The notes under the pieces were generated by a model. It ran no database searches and was not told where the DNA came from. It saw nothing but the letters and a program-made list of their open reading frames with translations. Below are positions 32,957 to 42,092 of a DNA stretch of 58,660 nucleotides, piece after piece. The stretch's first letter is position 1. Every line of letters begins with the position of its first letter. This DNA is from Bacteroidales bacterium UBA755 (GTDB lineage Bacteria; Bacteroidota; Bacteroidia; Bacteroidales; UBA932), in the NCBI GenBank assembly GCA_002297815.1, contig DBKH01000056.1, forward strand, positions 1,919 to 60,578, read 5' to 3'. Position numbers and translations under genes: made by a program.

Positions 32957-34168
32957 ATGAGGAGAGTCGCTGTAATATTCGAGGAAAACATCTTCGACCG
33001 TAAAGGGTCGTTTAATGCCAAATGCGCACGAATTAAGCACTTGGCTAAATTGACTGGATGGCAAATTGATGCTTTTTGCATCCAACTTTACCAAGATCTG
33101 TTCGTCAGTTCGCTCCTTGGCCGCAGGTCTCTGGACATTCCGGGAGAGGGTGACATCTCCGAAAAGGCCCTTCACAAGCGAGGCTCCGTGAGCCTTAATG
33201 GAGTGAAATTGAACCTCATCTGGAAGAATTACTCGATTTTGGACCACTTCCTATTTTACAAGTTAGGATTGCGTCCAGTCTGTTACCCACGTTTCCTGAA
33301 GAATCATGTGAGCCTTCTTAAGGGGTACGATGTCGTCGCTGCCCACTCTTTTGTCGGAGGATTCATCGCAAGGGAGGCGCAGCGAAGGTTCGGGATCCCG
33401 TTCTACATCACATGGCACGGCTCCGACATCCACACGACTCCCTTCAAACATCCTCAGATCAAGGTTCTTACCGCAGAACTTATCCGCGACGCGAAGATTA
33501 ACTGTTTTGTCAGCCGCAATCTCATGGATGCGTCAGACCAGATCGGACAAGGAAACAAAACAGTCCTTTACAACGGCTGCGACGAACGCTTTGTCCGCTA
33601 CCCGGAAGACAGACGTGCGGAATTGAGGCGAGAGTTCGGGGCGCAAGGGAAAAAGGTCGTGACTTTTGCGGGCAACCTTCTTTCAGTAAAGAATCCTGAA
33701 AGCCTTCCTGGAATATTCCATGAGGTTCACAGGCTATTTCATGGTGACGTTGAGTTTTGGGTTGTCGGTGACGGTCGGTTAAGGTCAACGATTGAGGCTC
33801 AGATTAATGCTGACAGCACTTTGTCGTGCCGTTTTTTGGGGAATATGCCTCCGGAGAGGATGCCGGAAATATTCAATTGCACTGATGTCCTCGTGCTACC
33901 AAGCAAGAATGAGGGACTCCCTTTAGTCATTGTGGAGGCTGTACGGTGTGGTGCGTGCGTTGTTGCTTCCAGGGTTGGAGGTGTCCCAGAGGTGCTGGAT
34001 CAGAAGTTCACTGTTGAACTGGACGAGAACTTCACTGCTAGAATGGCAGAGAAGATCGTGGACTGCCTTGAAGGTGAGCCTCAGTCTTTGGATTTGGACA
34101 AATTTGACTGGAGGAGAACCGTGAAGGAAGAGATGCGCATCATTGAAAAGATAGCAGGAAACTCTTGA
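32957..34168 (+). CDS. Glycosyltransferase family 4
   Basis: A 403-residue GT-B enzyme. The N-terminal half (FEENIFDRKGSFNAKCARIKHLA) is less conserved. The C-terminal half has FAGNLLSVKNPESL, a nucleotide-sugar loop and EGLPLVIVEAVRCGACVVAS with the E-x7-E pattern. It transfers a sugar from a nucleotide donor onto the polysaccharide intermediate in the cytoplasm. It follows the epimerase by 24 bases. Donor and acceptor are unknown. Confidence 0.85.
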   Translation: MRRVAVIFEENIFDRKGSFNAKCARIKHLAKLTGWQIDAFCIQLYQDLFVSSLLGRRSLDIPGEGDISEKALHKRGSVSLNGVKLNLIWKNYSILDHFLFYKLGLRPVCYPRFLKNHVSLLKGYDVVAAHSFVGGFIAREAQRRFGIPFYITWHGSDIHTTPFKHPQIKVLTAELIRDAKINCFVSRNLMDASDQIGQGNKTVLYNGCDERFVRYPEDRRAELRREFGAQGKKVVTFAGNLLSVKNPESLPGIFHEVHRLFHGDVEFWVVGDGRLRSTIEAQINADSTLSCRFLGNMPPERMPEIFNCTDVLVLPSKNEGLPLVIVEAVRCGACVVASRVGGVPEVLDQKFTVELDENFTARMAEKIVDCLEGEPQSLDLDKFDWRRTVKEEMRIIEKIAGNS

Positions 34169-34180
34169 TGAGGATTGTCT

Positions 34181-35149
34181 ATGGCTAAAGTTAGTGTTGT
34201 TATACCTGTTTATAAGGTTGAGGATTACATTGAGACATGTGTCAGAAGTCTGTTTGAGCAGACTCTTCACGATGTCGAGTACGTCTTTGTGGACGATTGC
34301 TCCCCGGACCGTTCAGTGGAGATTCTAAAAGGTCTGATGGATGAGTATCGTCCTCGTCTGGAGGAGGAAAGGAAGGCCGTCCAGATCCTGAGAATGCCTG
34401 TGAACAGTGGTCAGGCCAAGGTTCGCAGGGAGGGGGTGGCGCATTGTACCGGAGACTACATCATCCATTGTGACAGTGATGATTGGGTGGACAAGGACAT
34501 GTACCGCTCCATGTATGAGAAAGCTGTGGATTCAGGAGCGGATGCCGTTGTGTGTGACTTCAAGGTGACGTTCACTAATCCGGACACCTATCGCCTGTTC
34601 ACATGCCATGCCGACAGCCCTGTGAAACTGATAGAGAACAGTTTGTTCCTAAAAGACTCATGGTCTCTCTGTAACAAGATGTTCCGGAGGAAATGCTATT
34701 CATCTCTGCGTTTTCCGTCCGAAGCTATGGGGGAGGACATGGTGATTACTGTGCAGCTTCTTCTCGCATGCCGATCCTTCTCGTACATCCATGAGCCTTA
34801 CTATAGTTATCGCTCCAATCCGACCTCTACCACCAACATGCCCACAAAGGAAAGTTGTCTCAGGCGTTTCCGGCAGTTGAAGGCCAATTCCGACTTGCTG
34901 TTCGAGATCCTCTCTGAGAAAGATACCATAGCAGACTTGTCCGCTGGGATGGTTTTCTTCAAAAACCACATCCGCTCCAAGCTTCTCCCGTTGGTGTGGG
35001 ACGATGAGTACTACAAACTTTGGAGACAGACATACCCGAATCTTGACAAACAGGTACTTCTTTCAAGGCACATCGGTTTGGATGTGAAACTGAAAGTGCT
35101 CTTGACATTGCTGCACCTTTATCCGAGGAAGAAGGGCTGGATCGTATGA
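34181..35149 (+). CDS. Glycosyltransferase family 2
   Basis: A 322-residue GT-A enzyme. It starts MAKVSVVIPVYKVEDYI at 34181 (a TTG two codons earlier is in frame but weak). It has FVDDCSPDRS and the metal-binding DSDDWVD. The C-terminal part includes EDMVITVQLLLACRSF. It adds a sugar to the growing repeat unit. The preceding GT4 stop is 12 bases upstream. Confidence 0.87.
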   Translation: MAKVSVVIPVYKVEDYIETCVRSLFEQTLHDVEYVFVDDCSPDRSVEILKGLMDEYRPRLEEERKAVQILRMPVNSGQAKVRREGVAHCTGDYIIHCDSDDWVDKDMYRSMYEKAVDSGADAVVCDFKVTFTNPDTYRLFTCHADSPVKLIENSLFLKDSWSLCNKMFRRKCYSSLRFPSEAMGEDMVITVQLLLACRSFSYIHEPYYSYRSNPTSTTNMPTKESCLRRFRQLKANSDLLFEILSEKDTIADLSAGMVFFKNHIRSKLLPLVWDDEYYKLWRQTYPNLDKQVLLSRHIGLDVKLKVLLTLLHLYPRKKGWIV

Positions 35150-35168
35150 TAGTTCAAATAGTTACACA

Positions 35169-35723
35169 ATGAAGTACAAAGGAAGAAAATTAGGAATATT
35201 CACAATCTGCTGCCTTGCCCTATATTACGGTGTGGCCTATTGGCTACCAGCCAGCAATTCGATTTTTCTGGGTAAGGTGTCAAAGGCTTTCAGGGCTTTT
35301 CTGTGCAGGCACATATTCCAGCATTGTGGGAAGAATGTGAATGTAGAGCGTAAGGCGAATTTCGGCTGTGGACTTGGTATCGAGCTTGGTGATGGGTCTG
35401 GTTTGGGCGTTGGTTGTGTCATTCCCTGCGACACTAGGATAGGGAAGTTCGTCATGATGGGGCCTAACTGTCGCATTCTGAATCAAAATCATAATTTTGA
35501 CAGGACTGACATCCCGATGTGCAATCAAGGTCTCGGCCCGAAACTCCACTGTGTAATCGAAGACGATGTCTGGATTGGAAGAGAAGTCTTGATCACTCCC
35601 GGACGTCTCATCCGGAAAGGCTCCATCGTTGGTTGCGGATGCGTCTTGAGCAAGGATTTCCCGGAATATTCAATCATCGGTGGCAACCCTCCAAGGCTAA
35701 TTCGCTCTAGAAAGGCAGAGTAG
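35169..35723 (+). CDS. Left-handed beta-helix acyltransferase (hexapeptide repeat)
   Basis: A 184-residue enzyme with a hydrophobic N-terminal segment and hexapeptide repeats: ANFGCGLGIELGDGSGLGVG, IGKFVMMGPNCRI, then DDVWIGREVLITPG and VGCGCVLSKDFPEYSIIGGNP. The His in LNQNHNFDRTD is the probable catalytic residue. Such enzymes O-acetylate polysaccharide sugars using acetyl-CoA; it may anchor to the membrane. It follows the GT2 gene by 19 bases. Confidence 0.85.
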   Translation: MKYKGRKLGIFTICCLALYYGVAYWLPASNSIFLGKVSKAFRAFLCRHIFQHCGKNVNVERKANFGCGLGIELGDGSGLGVGCVIPCDTRIGKFVMMGPNCRILNQNHNFDRTDIPMCNQGLGPKLHCVIEDDVWIGREVLITPGRLIRKGSIVGCGCVLSKDFPEYSIIGGNPPRLIRSRKAE

Positions 35724-35751
35724 TTCAATCTTGGTGCGTAGAACTTTGTGG

Positions 35752-36810
35752 CTAGCCGACGTTTGTCCCATTCGATTTGTGTCTTCCAAGAACTTTTGGC
35801 CTGCTCTTTTTGAGATGGTAGAATCTGTCATAAAGGTCATATAGATAATATCCAATAGCAGGTGGTAAAAGATAGTGGCTTTGTAAGATTGCCTGTCTTA
35901 GTCCATTAGATAATGTAAAGAGATATCTGGATGGAACATCTATTAGTCCTCTGACCAAAAGATAGCAATCTTTGCAATAAGATGGTTTGTCCTCTTTGGT
36001 GATTGAAAAGAATTGGTACACAAATCTATTGACGAGCTGTAAGGAATCATAATCCTTGCTAAGACCGTTATTCTTCAGAAAATTTATAAAGGATGGCAAT
36101 ATTCTAACGTATGCTAGCATTTTTCGATCATAGTCATTGGCAGTAGTAATGCTCCCCTGACGAACTTTGTAGATGTACGTAGGCTTGTTAACTACTTGAA
36201 TGCTATGTAGTAGGCATGCTATTTCACCGGACCATAATTCATCTTCATGGATAATGCCTTCTTCGAAGAATAGATTGTGGCTTTTAAGAAACTCCAGATT
36301 ATACAACTTCGCGACAGCTATCTGAGGCCATTTATATTCATAATAAGCTTTGGCTAAGGTCTTATGGCCTTCATATAATCCGTCATTGAGTTTTAGATGC
36401 TTGAATATTTTAGTAGAGCCCCTTACTTCATATTCACCTATCACCATGTCAACGCGATGCTTTGCAGCCGGCATTGCCAATGATGAGATGCAGTCTGGCG
36501 TCAACTCATCATCAGAGTCCAGAAAATAGCAATATTCACCAGTTGACTCATTTATTCCGGTATTCCGAGCCCCTGAGAGTCCCTTGTTGTATTTGTGGTG
36601 GATGATACGAAATTCAATGCTGCCACTATAGCCGGCAACCAGTTTAGTAGCGATGTCGATACTCTTGTCAGGACTGCAATCATCTATCAGCAGGCACTCC
36701 AATTTCCCTTGATAATCTTGCGCCATAACACTTCTCACGCAGGCTTCAATGTATGGCTCAACACCATATACGGGAATAATTAATGATACTCTAGGGGCTT
36801 CCATATTCAT
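35752..36810 (-). CDS. Glycosyltransferase family 2
   Basis: A 352-residue GT-A enzyme with APRVSLIIPVYGVEPYI, LLIDDCSPDKSI, GARNTGINESTGEY and the metal site FLDSDDEL. I take the start at 36810; it overlaps the stop of the preceding pyruvyltransferase gene as ATGA. It closes a tightly packed minus-strand operon (flippase, radical SAM, pyruvyltransferase, GT2) that is AT-richer than the flanking genes. Confidence 0.87.
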   Translation of the reverse strand: MNMEAPRVSLIIPVYGVEPYIEACVRSVMAQDYQGKLECLLIDDCSPDKSIDIATKLVAGYSGSIEFRIIHHKYNKGLSGARNTGINESTGEYCYFLDSDDELTPDCISSLAMPAAKHRVDMVIGEYEVRGSTKIFKHLKLNDGLYEGHKTLAKAYYEYKWPQIAVAKLYNLEFLKSHNLFFEEGIIHEDELWSGEIACLLHSIQVVNKPTYIYKVRQGSITTANDYDRKMLAYVRILPSFINFLKNNGLSKDYDSLQLVNRFVYQFFSITKEDKPSYCKDCYLLVRGLIDVPSRYLFTLSNGLRQAILQSHYLLPPAIGYYLYDLYDRFYHLKKSRPKVLGRHKSNGTNVG

Positions 36811-37766
36811 TCGTCTATTAGGTGAACTGTCTTGCAATCTGATAACCATGCCTTGTAACACCCACTGACCTTTCCGTAGCTATTGTCAACGATGTAAATC
36901 TCTTTATTCAAGAGGAAAGACAGGATCATGACATGCAGTCTTGTTGTATATACTATGCGGTAGGCACTGATGAATCCCACTGCATCTTTGATGGTGACAT
37001 TCTTTTTGAAGTGTTTATAGATGGCAGCAATGACGCAATCCAACTTGTGATTGACATTCATCCTTGTGAGATCATGGATGATTCTACTCAACACCCTGTC
37101 TGGAAACGAAAATTTTCCCTCCATAATAGGCCAGTCACGATAATCTACATTGCCACCTTTGACGTCAGGGATAATAGCCGGCTGTTCCTTGTCATTTCTT
37201 TTAAGGAATAATATTCTTTCCTTCTCAGGAATGGAGTATCGTAAGAGTTTTGCGACGTCGCAGTAAAATGCAAGGTCCGGGCAGAGAAGAATCTGGTTTT
37301 GGAAATAATCCCGCGCGAACTGAAAGGACGAAGAGTCACGCGTACAAATCGTGAGGTGCTTTAGTACGCTTAGCCTTGATGCATCCTCTGTGGCAATCCG
37401 CGTGTCGTTGTAATGTATTGACTGTGGCAGGATAACAATCGGATTATCGGGATAGAGGGTTATCGTGTCCATTACATTATCCCATGCCTTCCTCCAGACA
37501 TCTCCAAAGAAGCCTCCGCCAATGATCAGAATTACGGTATCTTTCTTTAAAGGGACATGCCTGTAATTATTCCAGCTGCAAGTTCCCACGCATTTGAACT
37601 TGCATTTCCTAAATAAATTCAAGCCTCCTTCCCAAATTAAAGTGTCTCCGGGGTTATCATAATAGGGAAGTCCCCAGAACACATAATCGGAAGTAATCAG
37701 AGGGAGTATCGCCTCCTCTATTTTTTCTCGCAGCTGAGAAAGGATTTCTTTATTTCCCTTTGGCAT
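36807..37766 (-). CDS. Polysaccharide pyruvyl transferase family protein
   Basis: A 319-residue member of the PF04230 family. The start at 37766 (MPKGNKEILSQLREK) follows the radical SAM stop by 10 bases. It has FWGLPYYDNPGDTLIWEGG near the N-terminus, IIGGGFFGDVW, IVILPQSIHYND and the C-terminal VYTTRLHVMILSFLLNKEIYIVDNSYGKVSG. The family adds pyruvate ketals to sugars, or in some cases acts on other glycans. Substrate is unknown. It overlaps the next gene as ATGA. Confidence 0.87.
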   Translation of the reverse strand: MPKGNKEILSQLREKIEEAILPLITSDYVFWGLPYYDNPGDTLIWEGGLNLFRKCKFKCVGTCSWNNYRHVPLKKDTVILIIGGGFFGDVWRKAWDNVMDTITLYPDNPIVILPQSIHYNDTRIATEDASRLSVLKHLTICTRDSSSFQFARDYFQNQILLCPDLAFYCDVAKLLRYSIPEKERILFLKRNDKEQPAIIPDVKGGNVDYRDWPIMEGKFSFPDRVLSRIIHDLTRMNVNHKLDCVIAAIYKHFKKNVTIKDAVGFISAYRIVYTTRLHVMILSFLLNKEIYIVDNSYGKVSGCYKAWLSDCKTVHLIDE

Positions 37767-37776
37767 GGTTTGAATA

Positions 37777-38865
37777 TTACAGCATCGACTTGAGTCTTCT
37801 AACGGCAGAAGAAGGGATGTTTTTGCAGACTTCCAATTTTCGCTTGGCAATTTCACATAGTTGCTCCGTGCGAGAAAGAGGAACATTACTATCAGCCAAC
37901 TTCTCATCGAAAAATCCTCTCAGTTCTGGATTCAGCCAATGCTCTCCATTCTCTTTGACGCGGTCGCGAAGATAGCCATATCCCGGTGTTTGTAAGTCTG
38001 GAATCAACCCCATACTTAATAGAGCGTGCCCATTATAACAGTGAGCGATAGGACATTTTCCGATTGGCTTGAATGGGAAAGGCTTTCCAGGTTCCTTTAA
38101 GACATCGCCAAGTTTCACTTTTCCATAGCAGCCACTGGCTTCACCTGTTGTTAGGTCTATGTAAGCCGACCAACCACCGGCATAACAGAAACTTGTTTGC
38201 CGGACACCGAATATCGTTTTCTTGAACTGCCAGAAATGGGAATCGAAGTCAGACCAAACCTTGTCATATTCAGTCATCGCAAGCTTGGTCAGATAGTCGA
38301 TTCCGGAGGTTCTGTCATCTCTTAATATGGTGAGGTGAGGCAAAGCACCGAAATTGGCCATAGAGAATTGTTTTATCTCATCTATGTACGGAAGCAACTC
38401 ATCAGATGGAGGCAATTCAATGTTGGCCGATGCTCCGGCAGCCCATATTCTCTTCACATTATCTGCGAATCGATCAAGCCAGCCCTTTCTCTTTAGTTCT
38501 AGATAGTGGAAAGAACACTTAAATTCTAGTCTGGACAACAATTCCTTATCCCAAGCAAGAAATTTGTTCAGGACTTCGGTCACGGTAAGATTGGTTACTA
38601 CTTCCGCATAATGTCCACGCCTGACCAATTCGTGGACGTATTTATCAATGTCTTTTGTCAGAAGAGTTTCCCCGTCAGCGCAGAAATTCATAAAACATGC
38701 GCCATGCATGCGGTCTATACTCAAGGCCTCACCTACTTGTTCAGGGGTATAGCGCATTTGTGGCTGAATCCCCTGATAAGAAATGGGGCGTTGTGCCAAA
38801 TAGCAATAACTACAACGGAAGTTGCAGATTGACATTGGTATTTTAAACAATATGATTTTTTTCAT
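37777..38865 (-). CDS. Radical SAM protein in the polysaccharide locus
   Basis: A 362-residue protein with the iron-sulfur motif CNFRCSYC (Cys14, 18, 21) in IPMSICNFRCSYCYLA. The central barrel carries FCADGETLL in place of the usual GGEP motif. A C-terminal Cys-rich region (FCYAGG, GCYGKVKLGDVL, GKCPIAHCYNGHA) may bind a second cluster, as in SPASM-type enzymes. It overlaps the flippase gene by 4 bases and precedes a pyruvyltransferase. The modification it makes is unknown; a sugar, lipid or peptide target would all fit. Confidence 0.82.
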   Translation of the reverse strand: MKKIILFKIPMSICNFRCSYCYLAQRPISYQGIQPQMRYTPEQVGEALSIDRMHGACFMNFCADGETLLTKDIDKYVHELVRRGHYAEVVTNLTVTEVLNKFLAWDKELLSRLEFKCSFHYLELKRKGWLDRFADNVKRIWAAGASANIELPPSDELLPYIDEIKQFSMANFGALPHLTILRDDRTSGIDYLTKLAMTEYDKVWSDFDSHFWQFKKTIFGVRQTSFCYAGGWSAYIDLTTGEASGCYGKVKLGDVLKEPGKPFPFKPIGKCPIAHCYNGHALLSMGLIPDLQTPGYGYLRDRVKENGEHWLNPELRGFFDEKLADSNVPLSRTEQLCEIAKRKLEVCKNIPSSAVRRLKSML

Positions 38866-40388
38866 ATTCTCTTCTTCTTATGAATAATTGAATATATCGC
38901 ACCCCGTTCAAAAGAGTTCAGCACAATTATAAATTCAGCCGCCAATGTTAACAAGACTATGATTGCGCATTTGGCTATCAGCCATAGCCAACCTTGGCCC
39001 GTCATCAAATTTAATATTAAATATGCAATTATGGCATTAATCAGAGCGCAAGCTAGCGAGATACCTACGTCTTTGTAGAATGTGTACCATTTTAAGCTGA
39101 GTATTTTTGCAGCATAAGGCAACATTAGAACCAACTGACGGAATATTGATATCAAGGAACTGATCCCTACAATGGCATAAACGGCCATGTTAGGAAACCT
39201 CTTTATTACAAAGAAGACTGCAACTACATTGAGCAGACCTGATGCTACGAATGTGATAGAGTTGAAACTCAGTTTGTTGGCTGCTGTATATACGTTATAA
39301 AGTACTTGAGTACCGGACGCAGGAATGAAAGCCATGCATCCCAGAAACGATGTTATTGACAGAATACGCGGATCAAGCGTAGGTTGCCATAGGCTATAAA
39401 ACTCATATCCAACACAACAGAACGTGACTATCGGCAAAGAGACAATGATGCTTGAAAGTTTCATGCTGATTTTCAGCTCTTTTATCAATGCAGTTGCGTC
39501 GGCCTTCGCCCAATCCTGAGTGATGGCCGGTGAGAAACTGGCATTGATGGAGGAGGCGAGTTGGATGATTGCGGAGGGAATTGTTTTGGAGACAGCGATG
39601 ATCCCCATCGTGAATGGATTTAGGAATATATTGGACAGCAACAGATCAAGCCCCGTGTTCAGAAGGTGGCCGCATTGGTTGATGGTGTTCCATATTCCTG
39701 AGAGGAACATTTCTTTTATAGCCTTTATGCTACAGTAGCTGAGTTCGAAAGAAATGTCAGGAAGCAGTTTTCTCTTGGCTTTGACTAAAATAGGTAGAAT
39801 CGCAGCACTCAATGACACTGCCACTAAGGAGATGTAGAACATTCTTGGAGGTAGCAGGCTGAACACGATGAGTAGCAATAGCGCATTGCAAACTGTTCTA
39901 AGGCAATTGATTAGGTTGTTGTAAAACAGCTTGTTCCTTACATAGAACCCTATGGAGTATAGGGAGGAGATCATGCTAATGATGTAGTTGGCAAACACAC
40001 AGGCGAAAAGCATTTTTATGTCATTTACGTCTGCTGTGTCGATGTTTATGATGTTGTCGAGGTCAATCACTACATAGGCGGAAAGGGGAATGCAGATAAG
40101 GCTTATGATGACATTAACAATATACACTGATGAGTAGTATGCCTTGGCTTTATTACACTCGCCTCTATGGTAGGCGACTGTCACGAATCGGGATGCCATA
40201 GAGTTGAATGCCAAGGTGACGAGCGATGCATACATCACGAAGTTGGACGCCAACTGTGAGAAGCCGTTGGCCTCTGCTCCAAGTGTCTTGACAATAAAGG
40301 GCGATAGAACAAAACTTGTGACAAACTGCACTCCGACAGTGATGAGTGCAGTCACAAGATTAAGCAATGTGTCCCTTTTAGATGCCAA
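38862..40388 (-). CDS. wzx: Oligosaccharide flippase (Wzx-type)
   Basis: A 508-residue membrane protein with about 12-14 hydrophobic helices. It opens with TLLNLVTALITVGVQFVTSFVLSPFIVKTLGAE, a typical MATE/Wzx start. It likely carries the lipid-linked repeat unit to the periplasm. It begins the flippase-radical SAM-pyruvyltransferase-GT2 operon. A second flippase begins at the left edge of the window. Confidence 0.88.
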   Translation of the reverse strand: MASKRDTLLNLVTALITVGVQFVTSFVLSPFIVKTLGAEANGFSQLASNFVMYASLVTLAFNSMASRFVTVAYHRGECNKAKAYYSSVYIVNVIISLICIPLSAYVVIDLDNIINIDTADVNDIKMLFACVFANYIISMISSLYSIGFYVRNKLFYNNLINCLRTVCNALLLLIVFSLLPPRMFYISLVAVSLSAAILPILVKAKRKLLPDISFELSYCSIKAIKEMFLSGIWNTINQCGHLLNTGLDLLLSNIFLNPFTMGIIAVSKTIPSAIIQLASSINASFSPAITQDWAKADATALIKELKISMKLSSIIVSLPIVTFCCVGYEFYSLWQPTLDPRILSITSFLGCMAFIPASGTQVLYNVYTAANKLSFNSITFVASGLLNVVAVFFVIKRFPNMAVYAIVGISSLISIFRQLVLMLPYAAKILSLKWYTFYKDVGISLACALINAIIAYLILNLMTGQGWLWLIAKCAIIVLLTLAAEFIIVLNSFERGAIYSIIHKKKRI

Positions 40389-40531
40389 CCCTAAATGATT
40401 TTGGTTCGTTCTTTCCTCCTATTTGCTTGACATAGCAATGATATTGCTATATCGCATATTTCGGTAAAGTTAACCTTTCTCTAAGACATATCCAAGATGT
40501 AGCCTATGTACCTCTCTCAGACTGGTGTCAG

Positions 40532-40623
40532 ATATCGGCCAACTGTCGCATCGGATATCGGCCAACTGTCGCATCGGATATCGGCCAACTGTCGCATCGA
40601 ATATCGGCCAACTGTCGCATCGA
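40532..40623. repeat. Four tandem 23-bp repeats upstream of the DUF4143 gene
   Basis: Four head-to-tail units containing ATATCGGCCAACTGTCGC, with only the last base of the unit changing (G in units 1-2, A in units 3-4). The unit length is constant and there are no spacers. The repeats lie in the 300-bp gap between two divergent genes, 66 bases before the DUF4143 start. Nothing else is seen in this gap. Confidence 0.93.
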
Positions 40624-40688
40624 ATTTAATCTAATATCCTTGTTTTAAATATAATAAATCATTATTTTTACCCTAAATTTATCGTAGT

Positions 40689-42002
40689 ATGAAAGAGTAT
40701 ATAAATAGGGTGGCTGATCGCCTGCTTGCTGATAAGCTGGAAGCCTTCGGAGCCGTTCTTATCGAGGGGCCGAAGTATTGCGGAAAGACAACCTTGGCAT
40801 CGCGACAAGCCGGTAGTATTTTGTCAATGGCGGATACTGACACTCTTAGCCAGAATCTCGCTTTGGCACGAACAAACATATCGAGGCTTCTTGCCGGAGA
40901 CACGCCTAGGCTTATAGATGAATGGCAGATCGCTCCTCAATTCTGGGATGCGGTAAGGAACGAGGTTGACAAGCGTAATGAGGACGGACAATTTATGCTC
41001 ACAGGTTCGGCTGTCCCGCCAAAGCCGAAGAAGGATGAAAAAGGAAATGTCATTGAGGAGGAAAACATCCATCATACCGGGACTGGACGTATTTCTCGTT
41101 TGAAATTACGCACTATGTCCCTTTGGGAGTCTGAGGATTCTACTGGAGATGTCAGTTTGGAAAGATTGTTCACAAATCCGGATATAATTGATGGTACAAG
41201 TAACATTGACTTGGATAGGTTGGCGTATTTGACATGCCGTGGCGGGTGGCCAAAGGCTGTTCTGAAAAAAAGCGAGAAAGCAGCGTTGGCTCAGGCATTT
41301 GACTACTATGATTCAGTTGTAAGCAATGATATTAAAAGGGTTGATGACACTGACCGGGATGAAGAATTGACAAAGCGGATTATGCGCTCGTACGCCAGAA
41401 ATCAAGGTACTCAAGCTACTGTCGGAACTATCCTTGCGGACATCAAGAATAATGGTGACGAAAGGATGTCTGACAGCACTGTTTATAGTTATATAAAGGC
41501 ATTAAAAGAAATATTTGTTATTGAGGATTCAATCGCTTGGAATCCAAACTTGAGAAGCAAGACTGCCATAAGGACTTCAGATACCCGGTATTTCATTGAT
41601 TCATCGATAGCGACAGCGGCATTAGGTATTGGACCTAAGGATTTGATAAATGACATGGAGACATTCGGGTTTATTTTCGAGACATTGGCAGTTAGGGATC
41701 TGCGAATATATTCGGATGCGCTTGATGGCAAGGTTTATCATTACCGGGACAAAAACAACCTCGAATGTGATGCGGTGGTTCACTTGAGAAATGGCTCTTA
41801 CGGACTGGTAGAAGTGAAGATAGGTGGTTCTGAGTTGATCAGAGAGGGGGCGGAAAGCCTTAAGGCTTTATCTTCGAAAATTGACTCTACAAAGATGAAG
41901 ACACCCTCATTTCTGATGGTGTTGACAGGCATCGGTGACTTTGCCTATAAGCGTCCGGAGGACGGAGTCCTTGTTGTTCCGATAGGTTGCCTAAGGCCAT
42001 AG
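40689..42002 (+). CDS. ATP-binding protein (AAA_14 with DUF4143)
   Basis: A 437-residue protein of the AAA_14/DUF4143 family. The P-loop is GPKYCGKTTLA, with the following LIDEWQIAPQFWD (Walker B-like) and TGSAVPP. The C-terminal DUF4143 half ends with YHYRDKNNLECDAVV and GLVEVKIGGSE, resembling a degenerate restriction-endonuclease core. The family is widespread in Bacteroidota and archaea and often sporadic; function is unproven. It has its own upstream tandem repeats and a terminator after it. Confidence 0.85.
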   Translation: MKEYINRVADRLLADKLEAFGAVLIEGPKYCGKTTLASRQAGSILSMADTDTLSQNLALARTNISRLLAGDTPRLIDEWQIAPQFWDAVRNEVDKRNEDGQFMLTGSAVPPKPKKDEKGNVIEEENIHHTGTGRISRLKLRTMSLWESEDSTGDVSLERLFTNPDIIDGTSNIDLDRLAYLTCRGGWPKAVLKKSEKAALAQAFDYYDSVVSNDIKRVDDTDRDEELTKRIMRSYARNQGTQATVGTILADIKNNGDERMSDSTVYSYIKALKEIFVIEDSIAWNPNLRSKTAIRTSDTRYFIDSSIATAALGIGPKDLINDMETFGFIFETLAVRDLRIYSDALDGKVYHYRDKNNLECDAVVHLRNGSYGLVEVKIGGSELIREGAESLKALSSKIDSTKMKTPSFLMVLTGIGDFAYKRPEDGVLVVPIGCLRP

Positions 42003-42040
42003 AGAATAGTGAATTTATTTTGCTGAGTTTCTAAACAAAA

Positions 42041-42067
42041 AACGGTCGGAGAAAATCTCCGACCGTT
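42041..42067. terminator. Intrinsic terminator between the DUF4143 and OMP genes
   Basis: A perfect 12-bp stem, AACGGTCGGAGA and TCTCCGACCGTT, with an AAA loop; A run before it. It probably serves both convergent genes. Confidence 0.85.
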
Positions 42068-42092
42068 TCGTATTATGAGATGTTGTTTTGAT

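Noticed and set aside
40532..40623. Tandem 23-bp units as a CRISPR array
   Set aside because: There are no spacers between units, and no cas genes are in the window.
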